DNA from: F1-120-MAGs118 sp013360535
Lineage (GTDB): Bacteria > Planctomycetota > UBA1135 > GCA-002686595
NCBI GenBank assembly: GCA_026647215.1
Contig: JAPKHC010000051.1
Span: forward strand, 1 to 35,760
Length of the DNA stretch: 35,760 nucleotides
Direction: 5' to 3'
Under the pieces are notes generated by a model. That model saw only the letters and a program-made list of their open reading frames with translations. It had not been told where the DNA came from and did not search any database. The translations under genes were made by a program, and so were the position numbers. Shown here piece by piece: positions 16,391 to 24,064 of the stretch (positions are counted from its first letter, which is position 1; every line of letters starts with the position of its first letter).

Positions 16391-16921
16391 ATGCTGAAGA
16401 AGATTGCAATCACCGTCGTCATCCTCGTCGTCCTGCTGGTGCTCGTCGGCTTCCTGCTCGGCACCGAATTCAAGGTGACGCGCAAGGTCACGATCCAGGC
16501 CGACGTCGCCAAGGTGCACGAGCTGTGCGGCGAGCTGCGCAACTGGGACAAGTGGGCGCCGTGGCAGGAGGACGACCCGTCGATCGTCACGACCTACGGC
16601 GCGACGACGACCGGCGTCGGCGCGAGCCAGACCTGGACCGGCAGGGACGGCAACGGCGAACTCACGCTCACCCAGTGCGACCCCGCGACGGGCATCGCCT
16701 ACGACATGGTTTTCATCGACGGCGAGACGCGCATGCCGTCGAAGTCGTGGATGAGCTACACGCCCGCGGCCGGCGGCGTCGAGGTCGAGTGGGGCATCGA
16801 GGGCGACTTCAAGCCGCTGCCCGTGATCGGCGGCTATTTCGGCACGTTCGCCGACTCGCTGATGGGCCCGATGTTCGACAAGGGGCTCACCAAGCTGAAG
16901 CAGCAGTGCGAGGCGAAGTGA
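16391..16921 (+). CDS. Membrane-anchored SRPBCC (START/Bet v1-like) family protein
   Basis: A 176-residue protein with one N-terminal transmembrane segment (about 5-26), then a Bet v1/polyketide-cyclase-like domain. It begins with Phe-Lys-Val-Thr-Arg-Lys-Val-Thr-Ile-Gln-Ala and has the family's Leu-Arg-Asn-Trp-Asp-Lys-Trp-Ala-Pro-Trp and Gly-x-Gly-Ala-Ser-Gln-Thr-Trp motifs. A C-terminal amphipathic helix ends in Gly-Leu-x-Lys-Leu-Lys. Such domains bind hydrophobic ligands; the ligand here is unknown. ATG 16391 has AGGAG at 16376-16380. The 3' end lies 4 bp from the convergent thioredoxin-like gene. Confidence 0.88.
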   Translation: MLKKIAITVVILVVLLVLVGFLLGTEFKVTRKVTIQADVAKVHELCGELRNWDKWAPWQEDDPSIVTTYGATTTGVGASQTWTGRDGNGELTLTQCDPATGIAYDMVFIDGETRMPSKSWMSYTPAAGGVEVEWGIEGDFKPLPVIGGYFGTFADSLMGPMFDKGLTKLKQQCEAK

Positions 16922-16925
16922 CCGC

Positions 16926-19307
16926 CTAACCGCGGCGCGGCGGCCGGTTGCCGTCGCGCGGCGGCGGGCCGCCGGCCCCGCGCGGGTTGCTCACGCCCTG
17001 CTCGGAGCCGGGCAGTTCGAGCAGCTTCGGATCGAGCTTCGACAGCGCGTCCTTGAGGCGCGCGAGCAGATCCTCGCGCTTGATCTCGACGAGCTTCGCC
17101 TCGAGCATGCGCGACGTGTCCGCCGGCGTCAGGTTGAGGCCATCCGGCGTCGCCGCGGAATCGGGACGACGTTCGAAGCACGAGACGAGCAGCGCGGTCG
17201 ACTGCTCGAGCTCGCCGCGCTCGAGCGCCATGCGCGCCTTGCCGGCCAGCGCGAGCGCGATGAAGTGCTGGCACAGGTCGCGGCCTTCGGGGAGGTCGTT
17301 CGCGCTGCGCGTGTAGTGCGCGATTCCGGTGTCGTAGGCCGCGAGCGCGTTCTCGAACTGGCTGCGGCGCCGGAAATTCTCGGCGGCGACGAGCGCGGCG
17401 TACCCCGCGTACCAGCTGAGCTGGCGCGAGGCCGCGGGCTTGGCGAGCAGCTCGTCGTACGTGCTGATCAGACCCGCCGGGCCCTTGTCCCACAGGATGC
17501 GCGAGCGCAGCCGGTCGTGCAGCAGCGGCGAGTCGGGGAAGCGCACGAGCGCGCCGTCGAGCACCGCGTTCGCGCGCGGGCTCGCGCCGAGCCAGCGCAG
17601 GAAGTCGTGGTAGCTGACGAGGTTCTCGTCGGTGACGAGCGGATGCTCCGAGAGCGTCGCGTAGGCCGCGTTGACGTCCGCCATCCACTCCGGCGGCCAC
17701 TGCGTGCGCTCGCGGTAGGCCTTGCGGATCGCGAGCTGGCGCGAGAGCGCGAACATCGCGAGCACGCGCACCTTCACGTCCTCCGTCGGGCCCACTTCGC
17801 CCGCGGGAATCGTCAGTATGCCGCCTTCGACGGCCGCGACCGCACGATCGAGCGCCGTCTCGCGCTCGCCGAGCTTGTCCGCCGCCGCCGCGAGCAGCGC
17901 GTCGAGCCGCCAGCCCTTCGCGCCGGCCTTCTCGGCCTCGAGCGCCGAACGCCGCGCATCGAGCGCGAGCAACTCCGCGAAACGCCGGTCATTCGTGGGC
18001 TCCGCCGAGCGCGCGAGGAAGCTCTCCGCGAGCGCGAGCAGCGCCTGCGGGTCGCCGTTGCCGCCCTGCACCTGATCCGCGAGCGCCTCGACCTTCTCCG
18101 ACACCGCACGCCGCCGCGAAGTCGCCTCGTACTCCGTCGTCGAGCCGCCCGCGTGCGCGACGTCGATCAGCTTCGAGCCCAGCGCCATGCCGCGGTGCAG
18201 CGTCGCGAGCGTGCGCGCGCGCGGGAACTTCTCGCCCAGCCGCTCCGCCGCCGCGACCAGCAGGTCGCGATCCTCCGCGGGCAGCGCCGTCTTGAGCACC
18301 TCCGCGATCAGGTCGACCGCGGGCTCGGTCTGCGCCAACGCGAGCGACTGCCGCGCGAGCTTCGCGAGTTCCGTGTCGAGCCCGAACAGCGCGAGCCGCA
18401 AGAGCTCGACGGAATCGACCTCACGCGTCTTCATCGTCGCCTCGATCAGCTCACGCCGCACCTTCGGCGTGCCCGCGCGATAAGCCTGCTCGACCGCGAG
18501 GCGATCGACGATGTCGGGGCTCGCGATGCGCTGCGTCAGCGGCAGGCCATCGCGCACGCGCTCCTTCTTCGGCGGAAACTCCTTGGCCGCCTCGACGTAG
18601 GCCGTGAGCACCGTCTGCGTGTCCCACGAGTAGTAGACGTCGTAACGTTCCTTGCCCGAAGGCTCGAGCACGATGTGCCGCGGCGACACGCGCAGGCCCT
18701 CGAAGTACTTCGTGTAGAGCTCGGTCTCGCACGTGATGTGCTCGCCGCAGGTCACCGTGCCGAAACGCGGGCATTCGACACGCGCGCCGAACTCGTCGTA
18801 ATCGCGCGGCGTGTGGCGGTACACCGAACCGATCACGCAGATGTACGGCTCGAGCAGCTTGGCCGCCTCCGGATCGCGGTACTTGACGCCCGCGAAGTGC
18901 TCGCTCGCGATCTCGCCATCCATGTTGACCGCGACCATGATCGGCTGGCCGGTCTCCTTCGCGAGCGCGAGCGCGTCGTCGAACGAACGCTGCCACTTCA
19001 CGAGCACCGGCTTCGCCCAACCCTCCGCCGTCGCCGCCGGCCACATCATCGGCTCCGTCAGCCCGTCGCCGAGCTTCGCCGGCGAGCCGAACTTGAACGC
19101 GTCCTGAGACGGCGCCGCGCCGCCCGTCGGGCGTTGTGCCGGTTGGCCCTGAGCAGGCTGACCCTGGGCAGGCTGACCCTGCGCCGGCTGGCTGTTACCC
19201 GCCTGGCCCTGCCCCGCTAGGGGGGGCGACTTCGGCGCCTCCTGCGCGAACGCAAGGAGGGAGCAAGCAACAAGAGACAAGCCGAGGGTAGGGAGTCGGT
19301 GCGCCAT
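16926..19307 (-). CDS. Exported thioredoxin-fold protein without CxxC, with helical repeats
   Basis: A 793-residue protein. Signal peptide at about 1-22, then a Gln/Pro/Ala/Gly linker of Gln-Pro-Ala-Gln-Gly repeats (residues 31-55). A thioredoxin-like domain follows (about 98-240): Ser-Phe-Asp-Asp-Ala-Leu-Ala-Leu-Ala-Lys and Gly-Gln-Pro-Ile-Met-Val-Ala-Val-Asn. Where such domains carry Cys-x-x-Cys it has Met-Asp-Gly-Glu-Ile-Ala-Ser, so it is unlikely to be a disulfide oxidoreductase; several other Cys (Val-Glu-Cys-Pro, Val-Thr-Cys-Gly, Ile-Thr-Cys-Glu) follow. The rest is helical and TPR-like, ending in a Pro/Arg/Gly-rich tail. Start ATG 19307 gives a clean signal peptide; an upstream GTG would add an unlikely 13 residues. 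Function unknown. Confidence 0.85.
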   Translation of the reverse strand: MAHRLPTLGLSLVACSLLAFAQEAPKSPPLAGQGQAGNSQPAQGQPAQGQPAQGQPAQRPTGGAAPSQDAFKFGSPAKLGDGLTEPMMWPAATAEGWAKPVLVKWQRSFDDALALAKETGQPIMVAVNMDGEIASEHFAGVKYRDPEAAKLLEPYICVIGSVYRHTPRDYDEFGARVECPRFGTVTCGEHITCETELYTKYFEGLRVSPRHIVLEPSGKERYDVYYSWDTQTVLTAYVEAAKEFPPKKERVRDGLPLTQRIASPDIVDRLAVEQAYRAGTPKVRRELIEATMKTREVDSVELLRLALFGLDTELAKLARQSLALAQTEPAVDLIAEVLKTALPAEDRDLLVAAAERLGEKFPRARTLATLHRGMALGSKLIDVAHAGGSTTEYEATSRRRAVSEKVEALADQVQGGNGDPQALLALAESFLARSAEPTNDRRFAELLALDARRSALEAEKAGAKGWRLDALLAAAADKLGERETALDRAVAAVEGGILTIPAGEVGPTEDVKVRVLAMFALSRQLAIRKAYRERTQWPPEWMADVNAAYATLSEHPLVTDENLVSYHDFLRWLGASPRANAVLDGALVRFPDSPLLHDRLRSRILWDKGPAGLISTYDELLAKPAASRQLSWYAGYAALVAAENFRRRSQFENALAAYDTGIAHYTRSANDLPEGRDLCQHFIALALAGKARMALERGELEQSTALLVSCFERRPDSAATPDGLNLTPADTSRMLEAKLVEIKREDLLARLKDALSKLDPKLLELPGSEQGVSNPRGAGGPPPRDGNRPPRRG
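19141..19215 (-). repeat. Five imperfect 15-bp tandem repeats coding for Gln-Pro-Ala-Gln-Gly
   Basis: Units start at 19141, 19156, 19171, 19186 and 19201; the second and third are nearly identical. Because the unit is a multiple of three, copy-number change would lengthen or shorten the linker between signal peptide and thioredoxin-like domain without breaking the frame. A run of seven G sits beside it at about 19220. Confidence 0.8.
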
Positions 19308-19414
19308 GGGAGACCTAGATTGACCGCGTCCCGCGGTCACGTCCACCCATCCGGCCTTCCGCCGTCGTCCGGGACCCCCGCGGCGCCGTCCAAGTCCTGA
19401 GGAACGCTCAACCC

Positions 19415-20956
19415 ATGCTCCTCGCCCTGGTTCTGGCCGCCCTGCAGCTCTCGTCCGACCCGCTCGTGCCCGAGCTCGCGCAAGTGCGCCTGCAGGTCGG
19501 CGCCACGTCGATCGAGCCCATCCCCGACGCGGAACTGCCGTGGGAGATCGCGCTCTCTGGCGGCAAGCTGCTCGGCACCCCCACTGGTGGCTACGAGTTC
19601 GTCCAGGGCGCCTCTCGCATGCCGCTCGAATTCAACTCCGATCGCGGCTGGTTCCTGTGCGCCGACTCTGAGGTCGCATGGTTCGCGAGCGCCGACTTCC
19701 CGACCCAACTGAAGCGCGTCTCGCTTTCCACCGGACGGCAGCTCGACATTTGGAACGTTTCCACGGTGGAGCGCGTCGCTGCGTTGGATCCCGAGGCTTG
19801 GTTCGCAGATGCGTTGGTCGAAGAGGGTCGGCTCTTCCTCTTGTTCACAGGCGATCTCGGCAGCCAGGTCCTGTGCCTCGACTCGCGAAGTGGCGTTCCG
19901 CATTGGGACCGGGTTCTTCCGGGTCCGGACCCGGACTCCATGCCAATCACCGAGTTCCAGCGGTATTGCTTCCGTCGTGACCTGACCTGCTTCGGGGACA
20001 TGCTCGTCGTGCGGGCGCGGCCCGACCTGCCGATCCTTGCGCTCGACAAGCAAACGGGAGCCGACCGCTGGCAGCTCGAGCGGATTTGGGAGTTCCAGCG
20101 GCGGTCGGTATCCAGCGATCCGCCGGCTCAGCCACCCCGACGCTTCGCACAAGGATTTCGGAGATCCAGCGAGGACTGGCGGCTGCCGTTGCAGGAAGCA
20201 CGCGAGGGCTTTGATGAGACCCATCTGGGCTGGATGCAGTGGTCCGCTCGTGTGCTCCACGGTTCGTGCCGGCACGACGAGCCGATGCTGCTCGTGTTCG
20301 GCGGAACGGCGCGACGAGGCGTGGGCCAGAGTGAATTCGACGAGCGGGACACCCTGACCTACGAGATCAACCCCCGCGGCAAGGTGGTCGACGTTCTGGC
20401 TCTCCAGGGGAAGTTCGCCATCGAGGCTTGTGTCACGCTAGGTGACCGCTTGGTGATCGCGGAGCGTTCGGGAGCGCTGTTGTGTTTCGTGAAGTCCGCA
20501 GCCTTGCCTCGATACCCGAAAGAAGGGGATTGGGAGGCGAATCCGATGGCGATCCTCTGGCAGCGCGAGTTTCGCGCTGTGCCGGGGCCCGCGCGCTTCG
20601 TGCTGCAACCCATCGAACCCTCGACGGCGCTGTGCCGCGAGCTCGCGGTGATGACGGGCTCGTGGGGGCGCGTGGACTCGGAGACCGATTCCGTCGCGCG
20701 CCTTCCGATCTCGCTCGTCGATCCGGCGACCGGCAACGCTCGCACCGCCGAGCTCACCGTGCCCTTCACCGGCAAGATCAAGACACTCGGCCCCGAAGCT
20801 GACGTCGATGACTCGACCGTCGATCGCTATCACCCCCAATGGCTCGGGATCGGCCGCGTCGAGCTCGGCGACGGGCGGGTGCGTCTCCAGCTCAAGAGCG
20901 AGGAGGAGAGCTGGAGCTTGAGTTTCGCGCTCGCCGACGTGCTCGCGGCGCGTTGA
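19415..20956 (+). CDS. Exported PQQ-like beta-propeller protein of unknown function
   Basis: The 513-residue product has a short hydrophobic N-terminus (Met-Leu-Leu-Ala-Leu-Val-Leu-Ala-Ala-Leu) that may be a signal peptide. It then shows repeated beta strands with a PQQ-propeller flavour: Gln-Val-Leu-Cys-Leu-Asp-Ser-Arg-Ser-Gly-Val-Pro-His-Trp, Pro-Ile-Leu-Ala-Leu-Asp-Lys-Gln-Thr-Gly-Ala-Asp-Arg-Trp, and later Leu-Val-Asp-Pro-Ala-Thr-Gly-Asn-Ala. No quinone-binding or enzymatic residues are recognisable, so a binding or scaffold role is more likely than dehydrogenase activity. By eye, codon use between about 19670 and 20580 is less extreme in third-position GC than its neighbours. GAGGA about 13 bp upstream supports ATG 19415. 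It runs codirectionally into recQ with a 42-bp gap. Confidence 0.75.
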   Translation: MLLALVLAALQLSSDPLVPELAQVRLQVGATSIEPIPDAELPWEIALSGGKLLGTPTGGYEFVQGASRMPLEFNSDRGWFLCADSEVAWFASADFPTQLKRVSLSTGRQLDIWNVSTVERVAALDPEAWFADALVEEGRLFLLFTGDLGSQVLCLDSRSGVPHWDRVLPGPDPDSMPITEFQRYCFRRDLTCFGDMLVVRARPDLPILALDKQTGADRWQLERIWEFQRRSVSSDPPAQPPRRFAQGFRRSSEDWRLPLQEAREGFDETHLGWMQWSARVLHGSCRHDEPMLLVFGGTARRGVGQSEFDERDTLTYEINPRGKVVDVLALQGKFAIEACVTLGDRLVIAERSGALLCFVKSAALPRYPKEGDWEANPMAILWQREFRAVPGPARFVLQPIEPSTALCRELAVMTGSWGRVDSETDSVARLPISLVDPATGNARTAELTVPFTGKIKTLGPEADVDDSTVDRYHPQWLGIGRVELGDGRVRLQLKSEEESWSLSFALADVLAAR

Positions 20957-20998
20957 GCGGGCGTGCAAGGGGCGACGGGGCGCGCCACAATCGGGGGG

Positions 20999-22693
20999 AT
21001 GACGTCCAAGGTCGATGGAGCGGCGCTCGAGCGGGCGCTGGGGGAGCGGTTCGGGCTGCGGGAGTTCCGCGGGCCGCAGCGTGAGGTGATCGAGGCTTTC
21101 GTCGGCGGGCGCGATGTGCTGCTGACGATGCCGACGGGCGCTGGCAAGTCACTGTGTTACCAGCTGCCGGCGGTCGTGCTCGACGGACTGACGCTCGTGA
21201 TCAGCCCGCTGATCGCGCTGATGCAAGACCAGGTCGATGCGCTGCGCAAGAAGGGCGTGCGCGCGGCGTTCGTGAACTCGTCGCTCGATTCCGGCCAACG
21301 GCGCGCGCGGCTCGAGGCGGCGGCGCGGGGCGAGCTCGAGTTGCTCTACGTGACGCCGGAGCGCTTCCGGGCCGCGGATTTCATCGAATTTGCGCCGAAA
21401 TTGAGCATCTCGCGCATGGCCGTCGACGAGGCGCACTGCGTGAGCCAGTGGGGGCACGACTTCCGGCCCGACTACTCGCGGCTGGGTGAATACCGCGCGC
21501 GCATCGGCTCGCCGACGACGATCGCGCTCACCGCGACCGCGACGCCGAAAGTCGCCGCCGACATCGTCGCGAGCCTCGCGCTGCGCGATCCGCTGGTCGT
21601 GCGCACCGGCATCGAACGGCCGGAGCTCTTTCTCGCCGCCACGCGCGTCGACCTCGCCGAGGAGAAGGTGCCGCTGCTCGCCGAGCGCGTGCGCGCCATC
21701 GACGGCCCAGGCATCGTCTACTCGTCGCTGATCCGCGACCTCGAGGCGCTGCACTTGGAGCTCAAGCGTTCCGGCATCGACACGCTCGTCTACCACGGCA
21801 AGCTCTCGCCGCAGGAGCGCCGCTCGATGCAGGAGCGTTTCATGCGCTCGGAGCGCGACGTCGTGCTCGCCACCAACGCCTTTGGCATGGGCGTCGACAA
21901 GGAAGACATTCGTTTTGTGCTGCACGCGCAAGTGCCGCGCACGCTCGAAGCCTGGACCCAGGAAGTTGGCCGCGCGGGCCGCGACGGAAAGGCCGCGTGG
22001 TGCGAATTGCTCTATTTCGAGGAAGACCTTGCGATCCAGCAGGGTTTTGTCGAGTGGGCCAACCCGTCGCGTGAATACATGCTCGGCGTCTACGAGACGC
22101 TGCGCGGCTGGGGCGAGCGCCTCGCGACGAAGGACCTCGACGACCTGCGCGACGAACTGCTCATCAAGAACCGTTCGGACAACCGCGTCTCGATCTGCCT
22201 CAAGTGGCTCGAGGTTTTGGGCGTCACCGAAGGCTCGTTCGAGACCAACGACCTGCGTCTCGTGCGTGAGCTCGACCCCGCCGAGCTGCCCGAGAGCGTC
22301 GGCAGCCCCGACAAGCGCCGCGCCGACCTCGAAGGCCTGCTCGCGATGGCGCGTTTCGCCGGCCTCGCCGAAGAATGCCGCCGCGCCACGATTTCGCGGC
22401 ATTTTGGCCTCCCCGAACCCGCCGCACCTTGCGGCGCCTGCGACATCTGCAAGGACGCTGCCACCTGGCGCTCGACTCACTTCACCGCCCGCGCGAGCGC
22501 CGCTCCCGCCCCCGAACGCACCGAACGCTGGCAACGCGGCGACTGGGTCCGCATCGACCGCCGCCACCTCGGCCAAGTCGTGCGCGTCGAAGGCGAAGGC
22601 AACCGCGTGCGCCTCGTCGTGCAGAGCACCACCGACCTTCAACTGCGCACGATCGACCCGCGCCGCCAGCGCATCGAACGCGTGGACGTCTGA
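20999..22693 (+). CDS. recQ: RecQ-family ATP-dependent DNA helicase
   Basis: From ATG 20999 the protein is 564 residues. All superfamily 2 helicase motifs are visible: motif 0 Phe-Arg-Gly-Pro-Gln, Walker A Pro-Thr-Gly-Ala-Gly-Lys-Ser (Lys50), DEAH box (143-146) within the RecQ-specific Asp-Glu-Ala-His-Cys-Val-Ser-Gln-Trp-Gly-His-Asp-Phe-Arg-Pro, Thr-Ala-Thr-Ala-Thr, Phe-Gly-Met-Gly-Val-Asp-Lys and Gln-Glu-x-Gly-Arg-Ala-Gly-Arg-Asp-Gly. The zinc-binding Cys...Cys-x2-Cys-x2-Cys follows. RecQ unwinds DNA 3'-5' in recombination repair. There is no HRDC domain; instead the last ~50 residues form a small beta-rich region beginning Arg-Gly-Asp-Trp-Val-Arg-Ile. A GTG at 20963 would add 12 residues; 20999 is preferred because the core starts soon after it. 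Confidence 0.95.
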   Translation: MTSKVDGAALERALGERFGLREFRGPQREVIEAFVGGRDVLLTMPTGAGKSLCYQLPAVVLDGLTLVISPLIALMQDQVDALRKKGVRAAFVNSSLDSGQRRARLEAAARGELELLYVTPERFRAADFIEFAPKLSISRMAVDEAHCVSQWGHDFRPDYSRLGEYRARIGSPTTIALTATATPKVAADIVASLALRDPLVVRTGIERPELFLAATRVDLAEEKVPLLAERVRAIDGPGIVYSSLIRDLEALHLELKRSGIDTLVYHGKLSPQERRSMQERFMRSERDVVLATNAFGMGVDKEDIRFVLHAQVPRTLEAWTQEVGRAGRDGKAAWCELLYFEEDLAIQQGFVEWANPSREYMLGVYETLRGWGERLATKDLDDLRDELLIKNRSDNRVSICLKWLEVLGVTEGSFETNDLRLVRELDPAELPESVGSPDKRRADLEGLLAMARFAGLAEECRRATISRHFGLPEPAAPCGACDICKDAATWRSTHFTARASAAPAPERTERWQRGDWVRIDRRHLGQVVRVEGEGNRVRLVVQSTTDLQLRTIDPRRQRIERVDV

Positions 22694-22737
22694 TCGAAAC
22701 TATCGACTCAAGAATGCCGAGCCCGATCCGCGCGGGG

Positions 22738-23202
22738 CTACTTGCCGCCTTGCTTGCGGAATTGGCTGTGGCCGGCGGACTTGAGGTTGTCGGCGGCGCG
22801 CAGGGCCTTGTCGGCTTTCTTGGCGTCGCCGGAGGCGAGGCCCATTTCGACGTCGAGCAGCGAGCGCATCAGCTCCTGCATCTGCTCGCGGTAGGCGAGG
22901 GCGGCCTTCTTCTTGGCCTTTTCGTCGGTGAGCGCGGTGATCGTCTCGGGCAGCTCGGACTTGGCGTCGATCACGGCGCGCTGGACCTTCCAGACGTCGG
23001 GCAGGCCTTCCTCGAGCGCCTCGCCCTTCTTGATGCGTTCCGAGAGCGCCTTGACGGCGCCGCCGAGCTCTTCCATGGCGGTGCCGAGCTTGCCGCCGCC
23101 CTGGACGAGCGCGGGCGCGGGCGAACTGGAAGCGAAGACCGTGACGGTGGGGACGAGGGCGAGGGTGAGGACGGACAGGCAGAGAACAGCGGGGAGTTTC
23201 AT
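22738..23202 (-). CDS. Cytochrome b562-like periplasmic four-helix protein
   Basis: A 154-residue protein: signal peptide (about 1-25), then an all-helical, Lys/Glu/Ala-rich domain. Both axial haem ligands of the cytochrome b562 family are in place. Met43 lies in the first helix (Thr-Ala-Met-Glu-Glu-Leu), and His145 in the last (Lys-Ser-Ala-Gly-His-Ser-Gln-Phe-Arg), close to the Tyr-His-Gln-Lys-Tyr-Arg of the E. coli protein. Their separation (102 residues) is near the 95 of E. coli cytochrome b562. Haem binding is inferred; many relatives have lost a ligand, but here both are kept. ATG 23202 is chosen for the signal peptide; an in-frame upstream ATG at 23244 would add a non-signal-like leader. 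It is divergent from the 23333 gene. Confidence 0.75.
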   Translation of the reverse strand: MKLPAVLCLSVLTLALVPTVTVFASSSPAPALVQGGGKLGTAMEELGGAVKALSERIKKGEALEEGLPDVWKVQRAVIDAKSELPETITALTDEKAKKKAALAYREQMQELMRSLLDVEMGLASGDAKKADKALRAADNLKSAGHSQFRKQGGK

Positions 23203-23241
23203 CGGGGGCACTCGAAGGGGGGCTGGGGAGTCAGGGACGGT

Positions 23242-23255
23242 CATCGGAACCGATG
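23242..23255. promoter_or_regulatory. CATCGG-AA-CCGATG dyad between divergent genes (possible operator)
   Basis: A perfect 6-bp inverted repeat with a 2-bp centre in the 130-bp gap between the cytochrome b562-like gene and the 23333 gene. It also contains GGAACC (23246-23251), followed after 16 bp by GTCACG (23268), an ECF-promoter-like layout facing the plus-strand gene. Either reading is speculative. Confidence 0.25.
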
Positions 23256-23332
23256 GGAGGGGCCGGGGTCACGAAGGGATCCGTGCTGACGCCTCTCTTA
23301 CGCGGCCCGTGGACGCTATACCGCTGCGCGCG

Positions 23333-24064
23333 ATGACGGCGGAGCTTTTTGGGGCGGCGTGGGGCGAGCTGGTGGAGGAGCTCGATTGGGAGCGTCTGGG
23401 CCGGACCTACTGCGAGGGTGACGGATCAACGTTCTTCGATGAGGAGAAGGTCGAGGGCGTGCTCGAGACGGGGCTCGGGCTCGTCGACGAGCTTGTGAAC
23501 GCACTGCCGCCCAAGGGCAGCGGCCGCAGCCTGTATCTGGGCGCAGCGGTGGCGGAACTGCCGCTGATTCTCGCGGAGAAGCTCGTGTTAGGCCGCGCGG
23601 TGCTGTGGCTCAACCTCGCCGGCGAAGAGGTCGAGGAGCTCACCCGCGCGCTGCACGTGGTCGGCGCGAAGCTCGGGCTCGACTTGCCGCTTCCCAGCAC
23701 GCAACCGCTCTCGAACTACGCCGACGCAAGTTGCGACCACCTCTGGATGGCGAGCGTGCTGACCGATCCCGACGTGTTCCCCGCGTTGCACGACGAGCTT
23801 TACGGTCGTGCGGGCACGCCGATGGGCACGGGGCGCGGCGATCTGGAGAGCGAACGTGGGCGTGCCGAGGCGCTGTCGCGCGAACTGCTCGCAAAAGCCG
23901 CAGAAACCGGCGTGATCTCGACGACCGACGAGGAACTCACGCTGCTGCGCAAGCTCGCGCGCGAGGCCGGCCTCGACCTGCGAGTGCCGCGCGACGGCAT
24001 CGAGAGCGCGATCGTCGGCGACGTCGTGCGCTTCGTGCGTTTCAGAGCGACAGCCGCGCGTTGA
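23333..24064 (+). CDS. Hypothetical cytosolic protein, possibly a degenerate Rossmann-type fold
   Basis: A 243-residue acidic protein with no signal peptide or membrane segment; family not recognised. The region around residues 63-100 (Ser-Leu-Tyr-Leu-Gly-Ala-Ala-Val-Ala-Glu-Leu-Pro, then Gly-Arg-Ala-Val-Leu-Trp-Leu-Asn-Leu) has the strand-turn-helix, strand rhythm of a methyltransferase-like Rossmann fold, but the glycine loop is not canonical. An Asp-His-Leu-Trp-Met-Ala-Ser-Val-Leu-Thr-Asp-Pro-Asp-Val-Phe-Pro-Ala-Leu-His-Asp-type segment is striking and probably conserved. ATG 23333 follows TATACC (23317-23322) by 10 bp, with no ribosome site. The coding region overlaps the 3' end of the convergent membrane-barrel gene by 23 bp (24042-24064). 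Confidence 0.7.
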   Translation: MTAELFGAAWGELVEELDWERLGRTYCEGDGSTFFDEEKVEGVLETGLGLVDELVNALPPKGSGRSLYLGAAVAELPLILAEKLVLGRAVLWLNLAGEEVEELTRALHVVGAKLGLDLPLPSTQPLSNYADASCDHLWMASVLTDPDVFPALHDELYGRAGTPMGTGRGDLESERGRAEALSRELLAKAAETGVISTTDEELTLLRKLAREAGLDLRVPRDGIESAIVGDVVRFVRFRATAAR

